Source of the DNA: an uncultured Saprospiraceae bacterium
GTDB lineage: Bacteria > Bacteroidota > Bacteroidia > Chitinophagales > Saprospiraceae
Length of the DNA stretch: 64,000 nucleotides
Assembly: GCA_937929945.1 (NCBI GenBank)
Contig: CALFUK010000010.1
Location: 21,442 to 85,441 of the forward strand
Direction of reading: 5' to 3'
Part shown: in pieces, positions 34,857-41,441 of the stretch
How positions within the stretch are numbered: the first letter of the stretch is position 1
How the letters are laid out: the number at the start of each line of letters is the position of its first letter
Made by a program: the position numbers and the translations under genes
The notes under the pieces: generated by a model
Told to the model about the DNA's origin: nothing
What the model saw: the letters and a program-made list of their open reading frames with translations, nothing else
Database searches by the model: none

Positions 34857-35552
34857 TTAAGCAGGAGACCACTCCGCCCAAGACCTGGGGTCATGCTTGA
34901 TCAGAGCATTTTGCTTTAGCTGAGATAGAAAGTCGGTGCGTGGTATTACATGGGCGCCGAGACTGGCCATGTAAGCTGTCTCTTGCTGGCAGTCAATGAG
35001 CTGGAAGTCATGCTCGATGAGCTTGGAGACCAGTGTGATGAAGCCCAGTTTAGAAGCATTAGGCGCCAGATGAAACATAGATTCTCCAAAAAAGACTTTA
35101 CCCAGCGCTACTCCATACAGACCTCCGACGAGTTCTTCGTCTTGCCATACTTCCACAGAGTGAGCATAGCCGAGAGCATGAAGCTGTGTGAATGAGCTGA
35201 GTATTTCGGAAGTGATCCACGTGCCCCCTTGACCTTTACGTTTGATGTTTTGGCAGTGCTCTATGACACGTTTAAAGCATTGGTCAAAGGTGACGGTATA
35301 AGTCTGCTTTCTGATCAAGCTTCTCATACTTTTAGAGATCTTTAGCTCATCTGGATACAGGACCATTCGTGGGTAGGGAGTCCACCAGAGTAGTGGGTCA
35401 TCTTCATTATTCCATGGGAATATGCCAAACTGATACGCGAGGAGAAGTCTCTCTACGCTGAGGTTACCGCCCAGGCATAATAATCCATCTTCAAGACAGG
35501 TGAACGGATGAGGAAATACGACCTCATCACGATTCAATATGGATAACTGCAT
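34857..35552 (-). CDS. aat: Leucyl/phenylalanyl-tRNA--protein transferase
   Basis: An N-degron enzyme that attaches Leu or Phe from aminoacyl-tRNA to proteins with N-terminal Lys, Arg or Met so that ClpS can deliver them to the Clp protease. The 231-residue length and the characteristic stretches LLCLGGNLSVERLLLAYQFG, FPWNNEDDPLLWWTPYPRMV, GGTWITSEI, GGLYGVALGKVFFGESMF and LIDCQQ are all present. It is the last gene of an operon: clpS lies 22 bases upstream and a peroxiredoxin before that. Placing both enzyme and adaptor in one unit makes the pathway assignment strong. Confidence 0.96.
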   Translation of the reverse strand: MQLSILNRDEVVFPHPFTCLEDGLLCLGGNLSVERLLLAYQFGIFPWNNEDDPLLWWTPYPRMVLYPDELKISKSMRSLIRKQTYTVTFDQCFKRVIEHCQNIKRKGQGGTWITSEILSSFTQLHALGYAHSVEVWQDEELVGGLYGVALGKVFFGESMFHLAPNASKLGFITLVSKLIEHDFQLIDCQQETAYMASLGAHVIPRTDFLSQLKQNALIKHDPRSWAEWSPA

Positions 35553-35574
35553 GAATGGGAAATTGCTTACAAAC

Positions 35575-35883
35575 TTAATCTTGCTCTTTGACAGACTCTA
35601 TGACAGCCGAAAGACCTCTCTCGACTAAGGAGTCTTTCATGGGTTTGAGGACATCCATCGGGGCCGTCTTGACGATTGCTTTTCCTTTATAGTGGACGAT
35701 GAGTGATAGCTGTTCTGCCTGCTCTGCACTGTGGTCACACACTTCGATGAAGCACTTGATGACCCAGTCAAATGTATTGAAGTCGTCATTGTACACGATG
35801 AGTTGTGACTGTATGCCTGAACCAATGCTTGTTTCAGCAATGATCTCTTCCAGAATGTCAGTGTTATTGTCTAAATCCATCAT
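35575..35883 (-). CDS. clpS: ClpS adaptor protein
   Basis: The adaptor that recognises N-terminal Leu, Phe, Tyr and Trp and hands substrates to the ClpA/ClpC unfoldase. At 102 residues it is normal in length, with a flexible N-terminal tail (1-27). The core VYNDDFNTFDWVI gives the conserved N-D-D and T of the N-degron pocket, and the second motif is LIVHYKGKAIVKTA. It starts 2 bases after the peroxiredoxin gene and ends 22 bases before aat, all on the minus strand. The unfoldase gene is not in this window. Confidence 0.95.
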   Translation of the reverse strand: MMDLDNNTDILEEIIAETSIGSGIQSQLIVYNDDFNTFDWVIKCFIEVCDHSAEQAEQLSLIVHYKGKAIVKTAPMDVLKPMKDSLVERGLSAVIESVKEQD

Positions 35884-35885
35884 GC

Positions 35886-36353
35886 TTATAGAGATTTTAC
35901 TGTTTCCTTTATTTTATTAAAATCAGGCTGCTCGCCAGCATTGTCTAACACCTCTGCGTATCGAATCGTTCCATTTTTGTCTAATAGAAATGCTGCTCTC
36001 TTAGACACACCTTTCATATCCAGGACGAAGTCCTCATATAAGGCGCCGTATGATCGAGACACATCCTTATTGAAATCTGAGAGCAGCGGAAAGTTATAAC
36101 TCTGCTCAGCTTTAAATTTTTCTAAGGTAAATAGCGAATCTACGGATATGGCTACGACATCGACTCCAAGGTCTGAGTACACAGACTGATCATCACGCAC
36201 ACTGCACAGCTCCTCCGTACAGACTCCAGTGAAAGCTAATGGAAAGAATAACACCAGTAGATTCTTGTCTCTGTAGTCTCCTAAAGACACTTCTTCTTTA
36301 ACAGTATTTCTTAGTGTGAAATTAGGGGCTTTGTCGCCTACTTTGAGTGTCAT
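35886..36353 (-). CDS. Peroxiredoxin (AhpC/TSA, BCP/AhpE-like)
   Basis: A 155-residue thiol peroxidase. The peroxidatic Cys is C45 in FPLAFTGVCTEELC, with a nearby C50 that could act as resolving Cys as in BCP-type enzymes. The family tail KRAAFLLDKNGTIRYAE is present. It reduces hydrogen peroxide or organic peroxides in the cytoplasm. It is first in an operon with clpS and aat (gaps of 2 and 22 bases), so N-degron proteolysis may respond to oxidative stress; that link is inferred from gene order. A TATCTTTG -7 box lies 22 bases before the start. Confidence 0.94.
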   Translation of the reverse strand: MTLKVGDKAPNFTLRNTVKEEVSLGDYRDKNLLVLFFPLAFTGVCTEELCSVRDDQSVYSDLGVDVVAISVDSLFTLEKFKAEQSYNFPLLSDFNKDVSRSYGALYEDFVLDMKGVSKRAAFLLDKNGTIRYAEVLDNAGEQPDFNKIKETVKSL

Positions 36354-36374
36354 GATTCTTTAATTATTGATCCG

Positions 36375-36382
36375 CAAAGATA
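36375..36382 (-). promoter_or_regulatory. -7 promoter element of the peroxiredoxin-clpS-aat operon
   Basis: The minus strand reads TATCTTTG, an exact TANNTTTG match ending 22 bases before the peroxiredoxin ATG. No convincing -33 box. Confidence 0.5.
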
Positions 36383-36467
36383 ACTAAATATTCATCGGGG
36401 GTTGATATATTTTTCCACAATTAGACGAATACGAATCACAATATCTACATTGCAAGCCGTAAAAAAG

Positions 36468-37373
36468 ATGAGCCAATTGTCGCCTATTACCAGATCATAT
36501 GTCGAGCTACACATAGCTGTCATATTTTGGGGGTTCTCCGCTATACTGGGAGACCTGATCGAGCTGTCTTGGTTTATGATCACCTGGTGGCGGGTGGTAT
36601 TAGCTTCTGGGAGCTTGATCATCCTTTGTCGATTATTTCAGGCTGACCTGACTATGACTAAGACTCAGTTGATGCAGTACGCGGGTATTGGTATGATTGT
36701 CGCTGTCCATTGGCTGACCTTTTTTGGCTCTATCCAGTATGCTAATGCTTCGGTAGCGCTCATTACTTATGCGACAGCTGCGTTTATGATTTCCATTTTA
36801 GAGCCCCTGATTTTGAGAACTCAGATCAGCAAGATAGAAGTCTGTCTGGGTGTAGTCATCATCCTGGCGATGGCTATGGTCGTACAGGGCATCGATCTCA
36901 GCATGCGACTCGGTCTTATCCTTGGTCTGATCTCAGCATTCTTATCTGCTTTATTTGGCGTGGTCAATAAGAAGCTGGTGACTAATGGAGACCCACTGGT
37001 TATCACCACCGTCGAAATGATTGCTGCTGCCTTGTTTCTGAGTCTCTTATTACCGATTTGGCTGGGACAGACACAGGACCAATTCCTGCCTGTAGGTTTG
37101 GACTGGGTGTATCTATCTGTTTTAGCATTTGGCTGTACCAGCTTTGCTTTTCTGATCAGCATCAGGACTCTGCAGCATATATCCGCTTTCGCACAGTCTG
37201 TGGTCATGAATCTGGAGCCCATCTATGGCATCATTCTCGCGATCATTATTTTAGGTGATAATAAGGATTTGACATTTGGATTTTATGTTGGGGCCTTGAT
37301 AATCATGTGCTCCGTTTTGGGATATCCCTACTTAAAAAGAAAATTGATTCGCACCAGTGAAATTTCCCATTGA
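36468..37373 (+). CDS. DMT-superfamily (EamA) transporter
   Basis: From the ATG at 36468, a 301-residue protein with ten hydrophobic helices in two EamA repeats (about 12-140 and 150-290). The earlier TTG at 36402 would add a charged, unrelated leader and is rejected. Typical traits are the AVIFWGFSAILGD first helix, the end-of-repeat SILEPLI, and the second-repeat QSVVMNLEPIYGIILA. It exports or imports small metabolites; the substrate is unknown. The O-methyltransferase start lies inside its last codons (17-base overlap), so the two are coupled. Confidence 0.9.
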   Translation: MSQLSPITRSYVELHIAVIFWGFSAILGDLIELSWFMITWWRVVLASGSLIILCRLFQADLTMTKTQLMQYAGIGMIVAVHWLTFFGSIQYANASVALITYATAAFMISILEPLILRTQISKIEVCLGVVIILAMAMVVQGIDLSMRLGLILGLISAFLSALFGVVNKKLVTNGDPLVITTVEMIAAALFLSLLLPIWLGQTQDQFLPVGLDWVYLSVLAFGCTSFAFLISIRTLQHISAFAQSVVMNLEPIYGIILAIIILGDNKDLTFGFYVGALIIMCSVLGYPYLKRKLIRTSEISH

Positions 37374-37995
37374 TCCCATCCACCATTATTGTGCTGAGAT
37401 GACCAGTCCTCAGTCTGATCTACTCAGCTATATCGAGAAGCAGACATTTCTGAAGACCATGGATCCCTTCAACCTATCAGGTCACTTGCAGGGGCGCGTC
37501 CTTGCTATGTGCTCACAGATGATACGCCCGCTGAGGATATTAGAAGTCGGTACATTCACGGCTTACTCAGCGGTCTGCCTTGCTGAGGGGCTGCAGCCAG
37601 GTGGTGAGCTTATCACCATGGAGATTAATCCGGAAATGGAATATTTAATTAAGAATCATATCGGGCGATCACCGCATAAGGATCAGATCAGCTATCAGAT
37701 AGGTGATGCCAGAGAGTTGATCTCCACCATGGAGGGCGGCGTTTTTGATCTGATCTTCATTGATGCAGCTAAGCGGGAGTACGAGGCCTATTATGAGCTC
37801 TGCTTAAGTCGACTGCGGCAGGGTGGATTTCTATTGATCGATAATGTTCTGTGGAAAGGGAAAATACTGCACCAGAAGAAAGATCCGCGGACTAAGGCTT
37901 TAGACGCTTTTAACCTCATGGTTCGAAATGATCAGCGAGTGGAGAATGTGTTATTTACTATAGCTGATGGTCTGCACATTGTACGTAAGCGCTAA
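37357..37995 (+). CDS. O-methyltransferase, class I family 3 (caffeoyl-CoA type)
   Basis: A 212-residue SAM-dependent methyltransferase starting at a GTG that overlaps the transporter by 17 bases. Diagnostic parts are the SAM-binding ILEVGTFTAYSAVCLAEGL, acidic loop ITMEINPEM, IGDARELI, metal/substrate-binding FDLIFIDAAKREYEAYYE, and LLIDNVLWKGKI. These match the bacterial and plant catechol or caffeoyl-CoA O-methyltransferase family, which needs a divalent metal. Natural substrate in Bacteroidota is unclear. Overlap with the transporter suggests the pair may handle a related small molecule. Confidence 0.92.
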   Translation: MKFPIDPIHHYCAEMTSPQSDLLSYIEKQTFLKTMDPFNLSGHLQGRVLAMCSQMIRPLRILEVGTFTAYSAVCLAEGLQPGGELITMEINPEMEYLIKNHIGRSPHKDQISYQIGDARELISTMEGGVFDLIFIDAAKREYEAYYELCLSRLRQGGFLLIDNVLWKGKILHQKKDPRTKALDAFNLMVRNDQRVENVLFTIADGLHIVRKR

Positions 37996-38029
37996 GTGAT
38001 ACCAAGTGTGGCATAAGATTGGATGCATT

Positions 38030-38530
38030 CTATTTGGTCGCTCGCTCATAGGCGAATCCGCCAGCTTTCTTCATGGTCCAAGAGGTAAATTTGACCTGCA
38101 GATACTCGTCTTCGTCAATGAGGTGGAGGACTAAGTCTTTGCCTACGACATCCTGTGGGCTTCCTACGGCGTTTCTGAATGGCTTGAAGTCCAGACTGGC
38201 TATTTCATCAGTTTTACCAATAGCCCACTCCGTACCCACCGGACTGGCATCCTTATTTGCGCTACTTTCCTGCTTGATATTGAATATTTGTCCGCCTTCA
38301 TTACCTCTGGTGATCCAGACATTATCTGTGATTCTATCTTGATTCGCTTCTTCTGACGGGTCTGACTCATCTGCTTTTGAGAATGCGATACTGCTACCTG
38401 TGTAAATGACAAAGTTCTCAGTTTCCATTTCTTCTGGCATCATCATGGCATCGCCAATGGCATCATCGCTACAAGACGCAAATATAATGATGAAAAAGAA
38501 GGATAATAAAATAGATAATCTGGAAATCAT
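38030..38530 (-). CDS. Small lipoprotein of unknown function
   Basis: A 166-residue protein with a lipobox (IIIFASC, Cys about 20). After a short acidic linker (MMMPEEMETEN) comes one beta-rich domain. The segment DRITDNVWITRGNEGGQIFN followed by GTEWAIG resembles a motif I associate with secreted Saprospiraceae proteins of unknown function. The C-terminus has WTMKKAGGFAYERA. It is convergent with the methyltransferase gene. No catalytic residues can be proposed. Confidence 0.75.
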   Translation of the reverse strand: MISRLSILLSFFFIIIFASCSDDAIGDAMMMPEEMETENFVIYTGSSIAFSKADESDPSEEANQDRITDNVWITRGNEGGQIFNIKQESSANKDASPVGTEWAIGKTDEIASLDFKPFRNAVGSPQDVVGKDLVLHLIDEDEYLQVKFTSWTMKKAGGFAYERATK

Positions 38531-38621
38531 AGCAAATGCATTTACGGGTTAAATATTGATAAAAACCGACGGTTTAGTTCAAATGGATAAAATCAGAAAT
38601 TGTTGTGTAGAGGAGCGGGAT

Positions 38622-38703
38622 ATCGTTCAATTGTCATGCATAGCTGATGACTCATCAGTGTAATCGTTCAATTGTCATGTATAGCTAATGACTCGTCAGT
38701 GTA
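38622..38703. repeat. Two tandem copies of a 41-bp unit at the 3' end of the ATPase gene
   Basis: Copies at 38622-38662 and 38663-38703 start ATCGTTCAATTGTCATG and differ at only about three positions. The copy nearer the gene contains the ATPase's last codons and stop. Both have a palindromic core, perfect in the outer copy (CTGATGACTCATCAG) and imperfect in the inner. It looks like a recent tandem duplication of the gene terminus. Confidence 0.9.
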
Positions 38704-39979
38704 ATGAAGTAAAGTAGTCGATGTAGCGAGCTAATTGTGTGCCCAGGTAGTAGGGGAGATTCATGAGCAGGTGCTTTTTGCCGCCTGGTGTTTTTGCTGA
38801 TTCGATCCTGAAGGGGCCGCCGTATATTCTGACGGCATAGTGATGGTCACATCGCTCGATGTATTGGTGTAGGGACCTTAGCTTACCGTATTTACCTGAT
38901 TTGATCTCTATTGGAATCATCAGGTCATGATGACGCATGACCAGATCTACTTCGGCGGAGCTTTGATTTTTGTCCCGCACCCAAAAATTTGGCTTAGTCT
39001 TTTGGTGGGTGTTCAGCGAGATCACTTCCTGCGTGATCATGTGTGGGATGATGGAGCCGCGATAGGAGGGACTGAGATCCTTTACTTGGATCATCTTACC
39101 CTGGATGCCAAGTGAATGATTGACGAGGCCCGTATCTAAGAATTGCAGCCGGGGTGACTTCTTGATGTTAGGGATGATGGGGGCTGCCAGATCAGTCGTG
39201 GGATAGATGAGCTGGATGATCTGTGCGGCATCGAGATGGCGCATGGCTTCGCCGACTTCTCTGGAGCGATAGTTAGAATTGCCAAAGTTCTGAAAGGTGA
39301 TGCGCTGATCGACGTACAGGTGCGCTATGGCTATGACGTGCCTGATGACTCTCTGTTCCGTCTTGTTGTCAGTGTACTTGACGACGTCACTTTTATAGGT
39401 CTCCCAGATGCCCTCATACACGGGAGGCAGATTAGCGATGTTTCTGTCTTCTGCATATCTTCTGACGACTTCTGGCATACCACCGACGATCACATAGTTA
39501 TTGAAGAGGTCCAGTAGGGTCGAGTGGATGTACTCTTTCACGGGCAGCTCCCGCAGAGACTCCAGTACCAGCTGCTGGCCTATAGCATTTAGAAATTCGT
39601 CAAAGTTAAGTGGGTATAGATAGGCGTACTCTATTCTTCCGACGGGGAATGGTTCGACTTCTGATAATGCAAATTCTAAAAGTGATCCTGCTGCGATGAC
39701 GTGGATGTCTGGGAGTTTCTCATAGAAGTAGCGCAGTAGCCTGATGGCTTGATGTGATTCTTGGATTTCATCGATGAAGAGAAGTAAGGTTTTGTTCTTG
39801 GCAAGGCTGATATTATGTTCTATGAGTATGGCATTCAAGATGTCTTGCACATTGTCTTTCTGCTCGAAGTGCTTGCGGTCTTGGCTTAGTTCTAGATTTA
39901 GGTAGATGTAGTGGTCATATGACATGCTGAATCGATCGACGAGAGTGGTCTTACCTACTTGTCGGGCGCCACGCAGCAC
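38696..39979 (-). CDS. AAA_14/DUF4143 ATPase with C-terminal PD-(D/E)XK-like motif
   Basis: 427 residues from the GTG at 39979. Walker A is GARQVGKTT (4-12), and Walker B is LLLFIDEIQ. A sensor-1-like AAGSLLEFAL follows. The middle (about 195-300) is the helical DUF4143 region, probably including a winged helix. The C-terminus has SAEVDLV...IPIEIKSG: D345, E358 and K360 form a D-x12-E-x-K nuclease-like signature. The family N-terminus seems to begin earlier: the frame stays open up to 40051, and those 24 extra residues (IKGFTRNIEIQLHEWKTSKH...) match the usual start, but no ATG, GTG or TTG is there. Upstream lies a striking array of 33-bp-period repeats; downstream, a tandem duplication. Role unknown; defence or mobile-element functions are possible. 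Confidence 0.85.
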   Translation of the reverse strand: MLRGARQVGKTTLVDRFSMSYDHYIYLNLELSQDRKHFEQKDNVQDILNAILIEHNISLAKNKTLLLFIDEIQESHQAIRLLRYFYEKLPDIHVIAAGSLLEFALSEVEPFPVGRIEYAYLYPLNFDEFLNAIGQQLVLESLRELPVKEYIHSTLLDLFNNYVIVGGMPEVVRRYAEDRNIANLPPVYEGIWETYKSDVVKYTDNKTEQRVIRHVIAIAHLYVDQRITFQNFGNSNYRSREVGEAMRHLDAAQIIQLIYPTTDLAAPIIPNIKKSPRLQFLDTGLVNHSLGIQGKMIQVKDLSPSYRGSIIPHMITQEVISLNTHQKTKPNFWVRDKNQSSAEVDLVMRHHDLMIPIEIKSGKYGKLRSLHQYIERCDHHYAVRIYGGPFRIESAKTPGGKKHLLMNLPYYLGTQLARYIDYFTSLH

Positions 39980-40096
39980 CAGGGGCTTTCGGTGCTTGGA
40001 GGTTTTCCATTCGTGTAGCTGAATCTCTATGTTTCTTGTAAATCCTTTGATATCAGATGTTTATGTGGTGTGATGCAGGCAGTTCATAGCGTATTA

Positions 40097-40213
40097 TGTA
40101 ACATAATAAGGGCATTTGTAGCAAATTATTGTCACAAAATAAGGGTAAAAAAGCAAGATTCTTGTAACATAATAAGGGTAATTATAGTAAAATCTTGTAA
40201 CAAAATAAGGGTA
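40097..40213. repeat. Repeat cluster 1: four 18-bp elements at exact 33-bp spacing
   Basis: Elements begin at 40097, 40130, 40163 and 40196. The core is TGT(A/C)ACA-N-AATAAGGG(T/C)A. The 15-base spacers are A/T-rich and only loosely alike. The cluster lies just upstream of the ATPase gene. Repeat and spacer are too short for CRISPR. Confidence 0.95.
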
Positions 40214-40379
40214 ATGTGGCGATCACTTACTTGATAATGGATTCATTAGGGGAGTTTAGAAGCCGATTATTAGCATAAATCAATCGATCAATCTGAAGCT
40301 ACGAAACTGTCATGACTTCACTAAGCGTGGGCCTCCAGTTTTAACTTCGATTCTACTGCTAAAACATGAGGTTTTCATT

Positions 40380-40475
40380 ATGACAGGCGCCATGGAATAT
40401 GAAGATGCATGTATTATCAAATGGCTGATAATCAATATATTAGTTCAAATTATTTTATGTGGGCTCACTCTGTAA
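40380..40475 (+). CDS. Possible 31-residue membrane peptide between repeat clusters
   Basis: The 339 bases between clusters 1 and 2 hold no larger gene. They do hold an ATG-started frame of 31 residues: an acidic start (MTGAMEYEDACIIK) and a single strongly hydrophobic helix (WLIINILVQIILCGLTL). It ends inside a small GGCTCA/TGAGCC hairpin (40462-40481). Size and hydrophobicity are like small membrane-acting peptides such as type I toxins, but such frames also arise by chance. Very tentative. Confidence 0.2.
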   Translation: MTGAMEYEDACIIKWLIINILVQIILCGLTL

Positions 40476-40552
40476 TGAGCCTCATGACTCAGTCGATGCA
40501 GCTCAATTCTAAGAGCAATTCACTATGAATACGTCAGAAAGTCGAGGTGATT

Positions 40553-40636
40553 TGTCACATAATAAGGGCAATATTTGCAAAATCCTGTAACATAATAAGG
40601 GTAATTACGACAAATATTTGTCACATAATAAGGGCA
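40553..40636. repeat. Repeat cluster 2: three elements at 33-bp spacing
   Basis: Elements begin at 40553, 40586 and 40619 with the same 18-bp core; the first and third are identical over the core (TGTCACATAATAAGGGCA). Spacing within the cluster is exactly 33 bases; its phase does not match cluster 1. Confidence 0.95.
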
Positions 40637-40734
40637 ATTTTGGGATCATGGACTTGATTGTCTGTTGTTATTCGACCAGTATAGCTCTATTTTGAGATGA
40701 ATCCAGTCTCATAAATAGAACAGCTGGGGCAGTT

Positions 40735-40818
40735 TGTCACACAATAAGGGTAATATTCAATCAAATTTGTAACAGAATAAGGGTAATATCTGTCATATTT
40801 TGTCACATAATAAGGGCA
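40735..40818. repeat. Repeat cluster 3: three elements at 33-bp spacing
   Basis: Elements begin at 40735, 40768 and 40801. The variable eighth core base is C, G and T here; across all ten elements it takes all four bases, separating two fixed half-sites TGTMACA and AATAAGGGYA. The cluster ends 140 bases before the 3' end of yjbQ. Confidence 0.95.
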
Positions 40819-40957
40819 TTTAGGCTGATGAAGGTGATTTTTCAAAAGCTAATTTGGCTTAATTGAACTGATTGAATGCCCTTGTCTCTTGAATGTAGTC
40901 GCTTATGAGTTGCCTTTAGATCAACAAACACTGCGCATGGATTTTAGAAGAGATGCG

Positions 40958-41368
40958 CTAGCTGATGATACTGGCAATGATGATTCTGCGGTGCGGCGCA
41001 TTCCGAAATTCACACAGATAGATCCCTTGCCAGGTCCCGAGCATGAGCCTGTGTTGATGGATGGGGATACTGATCGAGCTGCCTACTAAGCTTGACTTGA
41101 TGTGTGCTGGCATATCATCAGGGCCTTCCATGTCGTGGATCACGAAGGGCTCGTTCTCTTTTACTATCTGATTGAAGAAGCTTTCAAAATCAATTCTGAC
41201 GGTCGGGTCTGCATTCTCATTGATCGTCAGTCCAGCTGAGGTGTGCTTAATGAAGAGATGGAGTAAGCCATCCGCGGGTAGATCTGGGAGTCTCTCCAAG
41301 ATGTCTCTGGTGATGAGATGAAAGCCTCGCCCGTAAGCAGGCATGGATAGTTCAGTGTGTGAGGTCAC
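40958..41368 (-). CDS. yjbQ: YjbQ/UPF0047 family protein
   Basis: A 136-residue single-domain protein starting at a GTG (41368); the ATG at 41344 would cut into the conserved first strand. Family signatures are RGFHLITRDI, LLHLFIKHTSAGLTINENAD, a DPTVR segment, GPDDMPAHIKSSLVGSSISI and LGTWQGIYLCEFR. Members have been reported with thiamine-phosphate synthase side activity, but the true role is uncertain. The plus-strand frame at 40889-41089 is its shadow. The repeat array lies between this gene's 3' end and the ATPase. Confidence 0.93.
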   Translation of the reverse strand: MTSHTELSMPAYGRGFHLITRDILERLPDLPADGLLHLFIKHTSAGLTINENADPTVRIDFESFFNQIVKENEPFVIHDMEGPDDMPAHIKSSLVGSSISIPIHQHRLMLGTWQGIYLCEFRNAPHRRIIIASIIS

Positions 41369-41441
41369 GTGATAGAAATTATATGGTGAATCTTTTTCAG
41401 CTCTTACGTATCAGATTTAATCTTCCAAAATCAATAGAATC

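Noticed and set aside
40097..40818. CRISPR array
   Set aside because: The repeat is only 18 bp and the spacers 15 bp, the array is split into three, all spacers are A/T-rich and no cas gene is in the window.
40097..40818. Replication origin with DnaA boxes
   Set aside because: The repeated core does not match TTATNCACA and no dnaA or origin-linked gene is near.
40889..41089. 66-residue plus-strand protein
   Set aside because: It overlaps the 3' half of yjbQ in antisense; yjbQ has strong family motifs.
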